DNA from: Pseudomonas sp. G.S.17
Lineage (GTDB): Bacteria > Pseudomonadota > Gammaproteobacteria > Pseudomonadales > Pseudomonadaceae
Assembly (NCBI RefSeq): GCF_038096165.1
Contig: NZ_CP151077.1
Span: 1 to 35,283 of the forward strand
Direction of reading: 5' to 3'
Length of the DNA: 35,283 nt
In this document: in pieces, positions 13,192 to 21,472 of the stretch
Layout: the number at the start of each line of letters is the position of its first letter
How positions within the stretch are numbered: position 1 is the first letter of the stretch
Made by a program: the position numbers and the translations under genes
Notes under the pieces: generated by a model
The model's database searches: none
What the model saw: the letters and a program-made list of their open reading frames with translations, nothing else
What the model was told of the DNA's origin: nothing

Positions 13192-14108
13192 TACTGGGAT
13201 TCCCCAGGAACAAGAGCAGCGAGTTTTTCTAGCAATGCCGCTTGCAACTCCTTTGGATCCAGATCGGGCGAAACATCGAAGAAGCTAGCGACGGCCTTGG
13301 CACATTCTAAAGAAAGCGGCAGGATAATTGTTCCTGTTTCCGATTCGGAAACTCCACCTTGCGGATTATCAGTGCCCTTGCCTTTATCCTTTGATTCTTT
13401 AGGGTCTTTCGCAGGTTTTGGCGACACAGCTTTCAAAGCTTGCTGAAAGGATTCACCTTTAGCAACTTTCTTTTCGAGTTTTGCCAGTGCTTCGTCGTCC
13501 AGTTTCGCGAGGTCATAGACTAAGTTCACGTCTTGGAAGTGCCCACCGCGTACCAACTCCTTTGCACGGTCGTTCAGCTTGTGAATTTGGTTGTACTTGC
13601 TCAGCTGCGTTTTATTGGTCAGACCGTGTACGGCCATGATTTCGTCTGTAGACAAACCGAACTCGTCTTTGTCGCGTTTAATCGAGTTCGCAACCTGGAA
13701 CAACGTCAGCTGCTTACGCGCACCGTTCGCGGCAGTATGGTCGAGGCGTATTTCTTTCTTGTCACCGGTACGGATGATGCACGGAAGAAACTGCACTTCT
13801 TCAGGGCCGTCCTCAGTGGAGCGCCACCGACATTCACCGTCGATGATCTTATGCTTGCCGTTTTCGTCCGCTGGCATTACCCAAAGCGGCGCACGAATGC
13901 CGTAATACTTACCGCCATTCAGTTTGATCCGAGAAGCGCGCCGAATGCTTTCCACGTTCGCAATGGTTGCCGGATCATCCCAATCGTCCCGGTCTTGATC
14001 CTCGTCGGGAATGACTTGCGAGCGGTGAATAATGTGGATGCGTTCACCAGTGGCTTGGTCTTCACGGCCTGCGGCCATCAGGTCAGCAATCGAATTTGAG
14101 TTTGACAT
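13191..14108 (-). CDS. parB: ParB-family partition protein
   Basis: The 305-aa protein has the ParB N-domain (about residues 25-100) with DGECRWRST standing where the family has GERRxRA, the nucleotide-binding box. A helix-turn-helix follows (LTLFQVANSIKRDKDEFGLS and IMAVHGLTNKTQLSKYNQIH, about 135-185), then a charged linker and a C-terminal dimer-like part. It would bind centromere sites and work with ParA, encoded directly upstream (parA stop and parB start are adjacent). Its own gene carries one copy of the 17-bp palindrome (13336-13352), coding VSESET, the same sequence that stands four times before the operon. Confidence 0.85.
   Translation of the reverse strand: MSNSNSIADLMAAGREDQATGERIHIIHRSQVIPDEDQDRDDWDDPATIANVESIRRASRIKLNGGKYYGIRAPLWVMPADENGKHKIIDGECRWRSTEDGPEEVQFLPCIIRTGDKKEIRLDHTAANGARKQLTLFQVANSIKRDKDEFGLSTDEIMAVHGLTNKTQLSKYNQIHKLNDRAKELVRGGHFQDVNLVYDLAKLDDEALAKLEKKVAKGESFQQALKAVSPKPAKDPKESKDKGKGTDNPQGGVSESETGTIILPLSLECAKAVASFFDVSPDLDPKELQAALLEKLAALVPGESQ
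13336..13352. promoter_or_regulatory. parS-like palindrome inside parB
   Basis: GTTTCCGATTCGGAAAC is identical to the copy at 17188-17204 and differs by one central base from three others. Lying in-frame inside parB, it is a fifth probable ParB site. Confidence 0.7.
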
Positions 14109-14936
14109 TTAGTTAATCTCCAGCACTTTCTTACAGAATTGTTCCAGTTCGGCGGCTGCTTCCTGGGCAGACGGGTCGCTGCCCGAAATCCAGCTGCCAG
14201 AACTGAGAGCTTGTTTAATAGGGTTGCGACTGGCAATCACGCCCAGTAGGGCCTTTTCGCCGTAATTCTCTACCAGACCTTCATAGATCATTCTGTCGGC
14301 AGTTGCCTCGGGAACCTTTTTGCCGAGCGTGCGAACCAGCTTAGGCACCCGGTTAATTACAAAGCCGACCCAGTACAGCGATGGGTTCAAGCTTCTACGA
14401 ATCGGTTTGAGCATCTTGGTCAACTCAGCGAGCGAACCAATAGCGTTGTGATCCAGATCGATTGGGGAATAGATCCTGTTCGCGAAGATAAGGGCAGCAG
14501 CAACGGTGTTGCCGTTGCCCGCTGGTGTATCGATGAAAACGTAATCGTACGATGTATAACCCGGCAGGTTTTCCAGCAGGTTGTCTTTCATGCGGGTAAT
14601 CAGGGTCAAGTCAGTGGTGCGGTTTACGTCCGCTACGTCTGAGTGGCCTTGGATTAAATGAAGGTTCTCAGAAATCACACTCACCTTAATTTGCGCGCCA
14701 AGGTCAGGATCCTTGAACAGGTCGCGAACGTCGCTCAGTTCCGGGTGGCGCACATCTGCACCCTGGAAGTTATTGGTAAAACTGCCAATGTTGTCCAGGT
14801 CAATCAGCAGACACTTTTTACCGCGCATGGCCGCGAACAGTGAAAGGGCCGTCAGCGTGGTGGTTTTGCCAACACCGCCTTTTGGCGTGGTGACTGCGTA
14901 AACCAGTGGTTTGATAGTGGAGGGTACTGTGGTCAT
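14109..14936 (-). CDS. parA: ParA-family partition ATPase
   Basis: The 275-aa protein has the deviant Walker A TTPKGGVGKTTTLT (about residues 12-25), the Walker A' LLIDLDNIGS (43-52) and Walker B YVFIDTPAG (about 134-142). It lacks a long N-terminal HTH, so it is a Type Ib-like or short ParA that probably does not repress its own operon. It moves plasmid copies along the nucleoid with ParB. It lies between the coupling-protein gene and parB, with a 2-bp gap to the former. Confidence 0.9.
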   Translation of the reverse strand: MTTVPSTIKPLVYAVTTPKGGVGKTTTLTALSLFAAMRGKKCLLIDLDNIGSFTNNFQGADVRHPELSDVRDLFKDPDLGAQIKVSVISENLHLIQGHSDVADVNRTTDLTLITRMKDNLLENLPGYTSYDYVFIDTPAGNGNTVAAALIFANRIYSPIDLDHNAIGSLAELTKMLKPIRRSLNPSLYWVGFVINRVPKLVRTLGKKVPEATADRMIYEGLVENYGEKALLGVIASRNPIKQALSSGSWISGSDPSAQEAAAELEQFCKKVLEIN

Positions 14937-14938
14937 TC

Positions 14939-17173
14939 TTAAATTCCTTCAATGTTGTCTATGGAGGACAAATCAACAGCGGTCTTTGCTTTGTTTTGTC
15001 CTTCGGACTCTTTCGGTTTACTAGCGGGGCTTTTCAATATCCCGCTTAACGCTTGTTGGATCTTTTCTTGTTCTTCGGCGCTCAGCGCGCCTTTTTTACC
15101 TTTGCTGCCTTTACCAGTGACTGCGGGTTCTGGTGAAACTGTTGCCATTGCCGCGAAAGGATCTTCGCCTTGATCGTCTAGTTCGATGGTTGAAAAATCA
15201 TCGTCCTTGGCATTGGCGACAGCGTGTTCAAATGGGTCTACTTCTTCGCCGTCATCGTTAGTGGATGCAAACGATTCTATGCTGGCCTCGGGCTCGTTAC
15301 CTGCGTTAAACGGATCCTCGGTTGCGTCAGGTTCGTTCATTGCGGCAAACGGATCTTCATCATCTGTAGCGGTTTCGTTCAGTGCAAACGGATCTTCTTC
15401 GACTACTGTTGTGTCGGTTGCATTAGCGACCAGAGCGACAGGTTTAGGCGTCTGTGGTATTACCTCATTTCGCCCAGGCATGCCCTTAGGGTTCTCTACC
15501 GGAATCCAGCAGGTATAGAGCAAGGTAGAGAGCTTGTTTGGGCGAATTAGAGCGCTGACACGTGGCGGAAGGGCTAATAATTGGTTGGTGGTGATATAAT
15601 TTTCCTCAACCTGACCAACGGAGCGCTCTTCACCCCAAACTTCGGCCCCCGCTTTGTTGACGTCTACCTTCTCCATTTTCGTGACGGTTTTTTGGCCCTT
15701 GCCGGTCTGGTCTGAAACCCATTCGGCTGTTTCAAAATCATTGGCCCGATAGCTCATCGTCACTTGAGTGTTGGTATCAATACCGCCTCGGATTGAATCC
15801 GCATTCAGCGATTTATCGGGAAGATTGAGCAAGTCAGTGATGGCCTGATATGTCAGTGCCATGTTCACGCCCTTTGAAAGAAGCGTTGCCAGCGCATCGG
15901 CTAAGGTATCCGAAACGATGAACTTGATTTCGTCGAGAACTATGAATACAGGTGTTGGAAGCTTGTTTCTAAGAGTGACTTGAACAATTTCGTCAATCAG
16001 CGCAATGCAAGCTTTCCGTACAATCGTGTCCTTCATGTGTGACCGAACATAAACCACGTCAGCACCCAGCAATGCGTCCGAAACGTTAAAACTTTCTTCG
16101 GGCGTTGCAAGCAGGGTTTCTAGCTGCATAAATTCGCTTGTGTTGGAATCAAGGCTACCTGAATTCGCCGTGATCCAGCTACGTTTTGCGTCAGTAATTT
16201 CAGGATGCGCACCGCGCAACAATTTATCTAAATGGCGCAAAGAGCCGTCCCAATACGGCATTATGAAATCCAGAATCTTACGCTCGATTCGCTTGTAGTA
16301 GTCTGCCCCTGTGCCGGAGTCAGCCATGCCGTAAGCTTTGACTACTCGCTCGCGACGTTCGCGGCGAGTGCCGTGAGCGAATGGCGCATAAGCCCCAGGC
16401 CCGACCCCGTTAAGGTCTAAATATTTAGGTGCTGGGCGCTTATATCGCTCGCAGCTTTCACCCATAATATCGCAGATAAAGTCGTCTGGTTTTTGGTCGA
16501 TAAACCAAGCCCCCCAGCCCTTCATAATTGCTTGATCGAGTAAAACGCCCAGGACGACACCCTTACCAGTTTGCGATGGCCCGATAACCTTTTTATGGTT
16601 TTTTAGGAATGTTTCATCGTCCATGTGGATCGGTTCGCCGTGTTCATCCAGGCCGAGGAACATTTGCCCTGGCAGATAAAAAGATCGAGGGTCGAAGTCT
16701 TTAGCTTTGATTTTACCCACTTCAACACGAATATCCGAGAGAGCATCACCGCTCTGTTTTACGCGGAATTTGCGCGCCCAGTTAGACAGGGCAGGGCGCA
16801 CAAATCGCAACATGAGCGTGCGGATAAACATTGGTAGAGCAAGGACAACGAGCAGCGACCACCATAGGTCAGAGACTGCCGCTTTGAACTCACCGAACCA
16901 AAGATCCATGAATTGATTCGCGGCTGACCAGTCCTTGTTGTAGACGACATAGGAATAAACATACAGGCCTGCGATGAACATCGGCAGGCTGACCGTGAGC
17001 AAAATCACGATTGATCTACGGAGCCAAACTAGGAAGACTTCCAGTGCGGTTGTTTCGTCCGTTTCGCGCACTGCGCCGGTTACGCTCAAAACAAGCAGAA
17101 TCCCAATCAGTAGCGAAAACAAAGCTGTCAGCCCTGGGTTCGTGTTCAACAAGATAAAGCGTAAGATTTCCAT
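14939..17173 (-). CDS. type IV coupling protein (VirD4/TraD-like ATPase)
   Basis: The 744-aa protein brings the relaxase-DNA complex to the secretion channel at the inner membrane. Three hydrophobic segments lie in the first 125 residues (about 12-32, 54-77, 104-121). Walker A is GPSQTGKG (198-205) and Walker B is VFIVLDE (409-415). The C-terminal 150 residues are a low-complexity acidic tail with the motif EDPF or VDPF repeated five times, each followed by A or N rich residues. Such tails in coupling proteins contact relaxosome partners; that role here is inferred. Four palindromes lie just upstream, so ParB or another regulator may control this promoter. It heads the operon with parA, parB and topA, an unusual combination. 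Confidence 0.87.
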   Translation of the reverse strand: MEILRFILLNTNPGLTALFSLLIGILLVLSVTGAVRETDETTALEVFLVWLRRSIVILLTVSLPMFIAGLYVYSYVVYNKDWSAANQFMDLWFGEFKAAVSDLWWSLLVVLALPMFIRTLMLRFVRPALSNWARKFRVKQSGDALSDIRVEVGKIKAKDFDPRSFYLPGQMFLGLDEHGEPIHMDDETFLKNHKKVIGPSQTGKGVVLGVLLDQAIMKGWGAWFIDQKPDDFICDIMGESCERYKRPAPKYLDLNGVGPGAYAPFAHGTRRERRERVVKAYGMADSGTGADYYKRIERKILDFIMPYWDGSLRHLDKLLRGAHPEITDAKRSWITANSGSLDSNTSEFMQLETLLATPEESFNVSDALLGADVVYVRSHMKDTIVRKACIALIDEIVQVTLRNKLPTPVFIVLDEIKFIVSDTLADALATLLSKGVNMALTYQAITDLLNLPDKSLNADSIRGGIDTNTQVTMSYRANDFETAEWVSDQTGKGQKTVTKMEKVDVNKAGAEVWGEERSVGQVEENYITTNQLLALPPRVSALIRPNKLSTLLYTCWIPVENPKGMPGRNEVIPQTPKPVALVANATDTTVVEEDPFALNETATDDEDPFAAMNEPDATEDPFNAGNEPEASIESFASTNDDGEEVDPFEHAVANAKDDDFSTIELDDQGEDPFAAMATVSPEPAVTGKGSKGKKGALSAEEQEKIQQALSGILKSPASKPKESEGQNKAKTAVDLSSIDNIEGI

Positions 17174-17186
17174 TCGTCACCTTTGT

Positions 17187-17332
17187 AGTTTCCGATTCGG
17201 AAACTCTACATCGTTTTGCCCTGTTTCCGAATCGGAAACTTCCGAAGCGCTTAATAAAGTTTCCGAATCGGAAACTTAACTCGGGGGAGGGCATGCCTCC
17301 CCCTCGGTGGAGCAAGTTTCCGAATCGGAAAC
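17187..17332. promoter_or_regulatory. cluster of four parS-like palindromes
   Basis: GTTTCCGAATCGGAAAC or its one-base variant stands at 17188-17204, 17223-17239, 17259-17275 and 17316-17332. The first three are 35 and 36 bp apart, the last 57 bp. They lie directly upstream of the coupling protein-parA-parB operon, and a fifth copy is inside parB. Such iterated perfect palindromes next to parAB are typical of a centromere, and the position over the promoter also fits autoregulation. Confidence 0.75.
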
Positions 17333-17382
17333 TTTCTTCCGAGGCAGAAATTATAATTTCTCCCCCTACAGATAGCCAGCAA

Positions 17383-17492
17383 ATTATGCGCATACCTATG
17401 CGCATAATCCTATTGCCTTTCTATTGCGTTTGCAATAGGCTAGACAATAGAAAGTCAATAGAAAGAGGCATAGAAAAAGCATGCTTTTTCTA
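17383..17492. other. oriT-like palindrome cluster
   Basis: In 110 bp of A+T-richer DNA there are: ATTATGCGCATA and its complement (17383-17394 and 17397-17408); CCTATTGC/GCAATAGG (17409-17416 and 17432-17439); CTTTCTATTG with CAATAGAAAG (17417-17426 and 17445-17454) plus a second CAATAGAAAG (17456-17465); and a perfect 22-bp palindrome (17471-17492). The pairings compete with each other. Short inverted and direct repeats next to relaxase and coupling-protein genes are what an origin of transfer looks like. No nic sequence can be named. Confidence 0.5.
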
Positions 17493-18576
17493 CCAAAAGC
17501 AAAGCCGAAAAGCTCGCCACCCTACGGGTGTCGTGGGTGCCCCTGTGGGCACCCATAGACCGCCGGGGGAGCGCCCCGTCTGTCTTTCAGGGTTCCGACT
17601 CGCTTCGCGAGCCTCCACCCTCTTTTGCCTCATACGCCCTGGACGGGCTAATCGGCAAAATTCACCCGCGCGGGCGTCCGATGAAGCCGGACCACCCCGC
17701 TTCCTGCCATTGCGCTACGCTTCGGTGCGAGACTTCGTCTCTTCCTCAGCTGCTTCATGGCGAAACCAGGGTGGTCCGGTTTCACCGGACGCCCGCGCGG
17801 CTACCGCCTTACGGATGCTGCGCACCTTTACTACGCCCTGGACGGGCTTCGTAAAGGCAGACCGGACAAATTGGCCTGGGGGCCATTTGTCCTCACCCCC
17901 CTCGTGGGCTCGGGGGGCGTCTGTCCTCTTCGCTCTTTATCGCGTCCTTCATCGCTGCGCTCTTCGTGACGCTCGACGCGCCCTGCCGGTCGCTGCAATC
18001 AAAAGCAGCCAACGACTTGAAGTCGTTGACGCCTCCCTGTGGGTCGGCAGAGGCATCAATCGGCTAAGGCCGATTGCCTCAAGCATCAATCGGCTAGGGC
18101 CGATTGACAGGGCACCACGCCCTGCGACGACGCTGCCCCTGGATGATAGAGCCATCCAGGCCCTGCCCCTTCGGGCGGCTACGCCGGTCTTTGCTCAGAG
18201 CAACCAACAGCTTTTGGCTGTTGGTGCCTCCCTGTGGGTCGGCAGAAGCCATCACCGGCTATGGCCATTGAGCGCGACTTTGAGTCGCGCAAAGCACGCC
18301 CCCTTTACGGGTCGTTCCTATCGGGTGGTGTCTGTCCGATTTTCACCCTGCGCGCGCGTTGCCCTTGCCCAGCCTTCGGCGGGCTCGGCTCGCGCGCTCC
18401 GGGTTCAATCTCGTTTTGTGTGGGCCGAACAGTCCGACGCTTTGCCTTTGCCCAGCCTGACGGTGGGCTTGGCTCGCTTCGGACTGGTCAGCCTTCATCC
18501 CGCAATCGTAATTTGCGCGCATCGCTGCATCGGCTTTGCCTCGCTCGATGCGCGCAAATTCGTTGCGGGGTTTTTT
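17493..18576 (+). other. gene-free region with an array of perfect hairpins
   Basis: About 1.1 kb has no credible gene; the open frame through it is arginine-, alanine- and serine-rich and is dictated by G+C. It holds many perfect stems: 17534-17555 (9 bp), 18010-18028 (8 bp), 18057-18076 and 18087-18106 (both CAATCGGC/GCCGATTG), 18138-18160 (8 bp), 18204-18224 (8 bp), 18272-18290 (8 bp). Two 32-bp arms with two mismatches (17666-17697 and 17769-17800) face each other, TACGCCCTGGACGGGCT is repeated directly at 17633 and 17832, and a 21-bp string recurs at 18031 and 18226. The array ends in an intrinsic terminator. A long structured RNA, a transfer-related site or both are possible. Confidence 0.55.
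18499..18576 (+). terminator. long-stem intrinsic terminator
   Basis: CCCGCAA (18499-18505) pairs with TTGCGGG (18563-18569), and inside it 15 bp at 18510-18524 pair perfectly with 18546-18560; T6 follows at 18571-18576. It stands 86 bp before the relaxase candidate, so transcription of the hairpin array on the plus strand would stop here. Confidence 0.75.
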
Positions 18577-18662
18577 GTCCGGCTGCTACGTCAGTTCGCA
18601 GGGCGATGCACAGCCGTTGGCTGGCATCACCTGCGCCTGTCGTTCGCCCTTGAGTGGAGTAA

Positions 18663-19439
18663 GTGAGTTTGGAATCTGTCGTAAAAACGTCGCTGGCTGA
18701 CGGCGGCTGGACGCGCGCCTCGGCCATCGACCGCAGCAAGGATAAACTTGAGTCGGTGATTCGTTGGTTGGGATGGTTTGACTATTCCGACCGGGAAACA
18801 ATTGCCTCAATGCTGGGTGTTTCAAAGGACGGCCAAAGCGCCTTTTTCAAACGCCTGGAAGAGTCCGGTTTTCTTTGTTCAGAAAACGCCCCAGGGATTC
18901 GAAAAGTCATCTACAGCCTGGGTGACGCAGGCTTTGAATATGCACTGATGCTGTTGCCAGAAATAGACCTCAAACGACGCCGCCGTTTGCCTTCATGGGT
19001 GTCACTGGTGCACACCTTTTCGGTACAAGCGGCAGTGATCGCGCGACTCGAAAAAATTGAAAGCATCCAGCCGGAAAAAACCCTCAAGCATCTGCGCGCC
19101 GTGCGGCTGCCCGACGCCATTTTGAAGATGAAAGATGGAACAACCGTCGCGCTGGAAGTGGAGTTAAATCACAAATCAGGCGCTCGGGTTTACAACATCT
19201 TCCTTTCGCACCTCAAGAACATCAGAAACAACAACTACGAGCGGGTGGTTTACCTGTTTCCGAATGACGGCCTTTGCCGGCTGTATCGCGAAAAATACGA
19301 TCAGCCTCGCTGGCCGATCTACACGGCAAAAGCTGGTAGCACGCGCCTAGTGATGAATGCACAGCAAAGCTTCGACGCTGAACACGTACGCGGCTCTGGC
19401 CTTTTCCAGTTCCAAACAGAGGATATGTATTCACTATGA
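18663..19439 (+). CDS. MOBC-type relaxase candidate (replication-relaxation family)
   Basis: The 258-aa protein begins with a winged-helix-like part (DRETIASMLGVSKDGQSAFFKRLEESG region, about 43-70), followed by LPSWVSLVHTFSVQAA (109-124) and LPDAILKMKDGTTVALEVE (149-167) with K171. The order P150-D151 ... E165-x-E167 ... K171 is a restriction-nuclease-like PD-(D/E)xK signature, as in MOBC relaxases (CloDF13 MobC, pAD1 TraX) that lack the HUH motif. No other relaxase candidate is visible on the plasmid. GTG at 18663 follows GGAG closely; TTG at 18669 is an alternative. The stop overlaps the virB11 start (ATGA), and the oriT-like region is just upstream, which fits a relaxase. The call is inferred from motif and context. 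Confidence 0.62.
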   Translation: MSLESVVKTSLADGGWTRASAIDRSKDKLESVIRWLGWFDYSDRETIASMLGVSKDGQSAFFKRLEESGFLCSENAPGIRKVIYSLGDAGFEYALMLLPEIDLKRRRRLPSWVSLVHTFSVQAAVIARLEKIESIQPEKTLKHLRAVRLPDAILKMKDGTTVALEVELNHKSGARVYNIFLSHLKNIRNNNYERVVYLFPNDGLCRLYREKYDQPRWPIYTAKAGSTRLVMNAQQSFDAEHVRGSGLFQFQTEDMYSL

Positions 19440-20518
19440 CTGCTCAAGCGAACGTCTCGCAGGCTGCACAGCAGCCCACGGATTTGTCCATGGTGGAAAC
19501 GATCTTTGGTTTCGTTCCCGTGAAAGACGTTGAAGACTGGGATCTTCTGCGACATTACTTTCAACCGATCCTGGACTACTACACCGATCCGGAAATCACT
19601 GAGGTTCTGATTAATCGGTTTGACCACATCGAGGTAGAGCGGGGTGGTCGATTGCACCACTTGCCCGATGCGCGTTTTGCATCCGAAGCAGATCTACAGG
19701 AATTGATTTTCCAGGTCGCAAATCGCCTGAATCAACTCATCGACGACGAAAACCCGACGATGGATGCCCGCTTCCCTGACGGGTCGCGGTTGTGCTGCAC
19801 ACTGCCAGCGGTCAGCCCGAAAGGCTCAACCGTCACGCTCCGCTGCAAGCCGCGCGATGCATATACGTTCGCTGACTTGGTGCGCTTTGGGGCCCTCACT
19901 GGGGAAATGGTCGAGTACATCAAGCAGCGTGTAGAGAGCGCAGACACGATGTTGGTCACCGGCAATACTGGTTCCGGTAAAACCACGCTACTGCGTGCGT
20001 GTGGACATTTTATTGACCCGCGTGAAAGGGTCATCACAGCAGAGGACACGGCAGAACTGCATATGGGTGAAATGCTTCCCGGGGTTGTGTCATTGGAGGC
20101 GCCAAAGCGCCGTTTGAAGGATGGGCAAAAACCGATCGAACTCGCCAGTCTTATCAAGCTGATGCTCCGGATGCGTCCAGACCGTGGGTGGGTGGGGGAA
20201 GTGCGCGATGCAGCAGCTGCGGATGCTGTGGTGCAGCTTTCCAACACCGGCCACACCGGAGGTGCGACGAGCATGCACGCCAATGGGCCTGATGACGCTA
20301 TCAGGCGCTTTCAATACCTGTTGGCTTCGGCTGGTTTGGTCAGCTATGAGCTAGCGGGCCATCAAGTGTTGAACTCGTTTCAGCTCTTGATTCATGCGCA
20401 TCGTAGTTATCAGTTCGGTCGGAAAGTCACCCACATTTGCCGAATCGAGAACGAAAAGATCGTTCCGATTTTTCTGTTTAATGAGCAAACCGGCAAGCAT
20501 GAAAGGGTAGGGGAATGA
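19436..20518 (+). CDS. virB11: VirB11-family secretion ATPase
   Basis: The 360-aa hexameric ATPase powers pilus and channel assembly at the inner membrane. An N-domain of about 150 residues precedes Walker A GNTGSGKTT (176-184), the Asp box ITAEDTAELH (200-209), Walker B-like RPDRGWVGEVRD (about 253-264) and the His box TGHTGGATSMHAN (about 280-292). The length fits VirB11/TrbB. It is separate from the main T4SS operon at 23280 and is instead coupled to the relaxase gene by a 4-nt overlap. Confidence 0.92.
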   Translation: MTAQANVSQAAQQPTDLSMVETIFGFVPVKDVEDWDLLRHYFQPILDYYTDPEITEVLINRFDHIEVERGGRLHHLPDARFASEADLQELIFQVANRLNQLIDDENPTMDARFPDGSRLCCTLPAVSPKGSTVTLRCKPRDAYTFADLVRFGALTGEMVEYIKQRVESADTMLVTGNTGSGKTTLLRACGHFIDPRERVITAEDTAELHMGEMLPGVVSLEAPKRRLKDGQKPIELASLIKLMLRMRPDRGWVGEVRDAAAADAVVQLSNTGHTGGATSMHANGPDDAIRRFQYLLASAGLVSYELAGHQVLNSFQLLIHAHRSYQFGRKVTHICRIENEKIVPIFLFNEQTGKHERVGE

Positions 20519-20727
20519 ATAATCCACTGATACAGGATCCGCGCGCCCTTGATCGAATGATCGATCCTGAGCAGTTGTATATGGAATTGCTCGATCAAGG
20601 ACACGCGAGCGGGGGAGACGATCCGGTCGGTCGATGCATTCAACTTCTGAATGAGGCATTGGCTGGCATGGTGTCGGATGCGGATCGGAAACTGTTCGTA
20701 GAAACTGGAGAGCGTATAGATCCGTAA
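20515..20727 (+). CDS. small acidic hypothetical protein
   Basis: The 70-aa product is acidic and helical, with LYMELLDQGHASGGDDPVGR in the middle. It overlaps virB11 by 4 nt (ATGA), so it is translated with it and may assist the relaxase-VirB11 unit. It is followed by a hairpin-rich gap. No family is recognised. Confidence 0.65.
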   Translation: MNNPLIQDPRALDRMIDPEQLYMELLDQGHASGGDDPVGRCIQLLNEALAGMVSDADRKLFVETGERIDP

Positions 20728-21041
20728 GGGGGGCTTGAAAGTCGCCTCCGGCGGCCAGGGGTGACCCCTGGACGGCATATACAAACCAAGGGCGCGGCCC
20801 TTGTTATCTCGATGGGGTCGCCCATGGCTCAGGTGCGCGGGGTGGTGAAGCTACCCCACACACCCTCACGGAGACTGGGGGTCACTGCGCACCGTCAAGC
20901 AGAATATGGCCTGTCGGCCAGTCCTGCGGACGCGGAACCCACCCCCAAGGGGTGCGGGGCCCCCGCCATTCAGCCTGACCGCGCTTCGCTCAACGGCGCA
21001 CCGTGCCCAGGGTGTGGCGGCTACTGGCCTAGCAGGAAACG
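20728..21041. other. gene-free G+C-rich hairpin region
   Basis: About 310 bp without a credible gene (the open frames have no ribosome site and a composition set by G+C). Perfect hairpins include CCAGGGG-TGA-CCCCTGG (20755-20771) and CAAGGGC-GCG-GCCCTTG (20787-20803). The first can end the relaxase-virB11 transcript, though no T run follows. In style it resembles the larger hairpin region at 17.5-18.5 kb. Confidence 0.5.
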
Positions 21042-21293
21042 CTAGCCATGCACGCGCTCACGCTCCGAATACAGCACCTGCTTTAGCAAATGAAAGGCAA
21101 CGAGGTTGCTGCCCTGTTCCTCAAGCCACGCTTGATGAACCGTTTTGCAGAGCTGGTCGACCTCTGCGAACAACCTGCGGTAATGCTCGACCTCAAGCGT
21201 AAGGCGGCGTATATCGCTGCTGGGGTGTTCTGTCCAGATCCGGCGTAGCTCAGCGATGGTAACGGGCTGAAACGGCGGTAACGTGCGACTCAT
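21042..21293 (-). CDS. hypothetical helical protein, 83 aa
   Basis: The product begins MSRTLPPFQPVTIAELRRIW and is almost all helix, with a likely coiled segment around residues 27-55 and a basic end. The frame is open to 21410, but upstream residues come from element F and are not protein-like, so the start at 21293 is chosen. The ribosome site is weak. It stands alone on the minus strand between the hairpin region and element F. No family is recognised. Confidence 0.5.
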   Translation of the reverse strand: MSRTLPPFQPVTIAELRRIWTEHPSSDIRRLTLEVEHYRRLFAEVDQLCKTVHQAWLEEQGSNLVAFHLLKQVLYSERERVHG

Positions 21294-21359
21294 AACGCAC
21301 CATTTACTGTATATGGAAACAGTAGTATGGCTGGGGTGGGGCGGCAGGACAACCCGATG

Positions 21360-21457
21360 AATGCAATCAAATCTGACGTGGCCAGGTTGACCAGGTGCGC
21401 GGAAATGCAATCAATCGTAAGTCCTGCAGGATCTTCCAGGGCGAGTAAATGCAATCG
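21360..21457 (+). repeat. 44-bp-spaced motif triplet, element F
   Basis: AATGCAATCA at 21360-21369 and 21404-21413 and AATGCAATCG at 21448-21457 give two exact 44-bp intervals, so the elements can be chained. The first spacer matches that of element H in 31 of 34 positions (opposite orientation), and the second shares TCCTGCAGGATCT with element B. Confidence 0.9.
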
Positions 21458-21472
21458 TTCCCAAAATAAAAA

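Noticed and set aside
17293..18666. 457-codon open frame on the plus strand
   Set aside because: Starts inside the palindrome cluster, has no ribosome site, is built of R, A, S and P set by G+C content, and runs through the hairpin array and a terminator. No domain is recognisable.
20761..21202. Open frames in the G+C-rich gap after virB11
   Set aside because: No ribosome sites, proline- and glycine-rich composition, and hairpins throughout; treated as non-coding.
21360..21457. Triplet of short repeats as a CRISPR array
   Set aside because: Repeats are only 10 bp, spacers recur at other loci and carry palindromes, and no cas gene is present.
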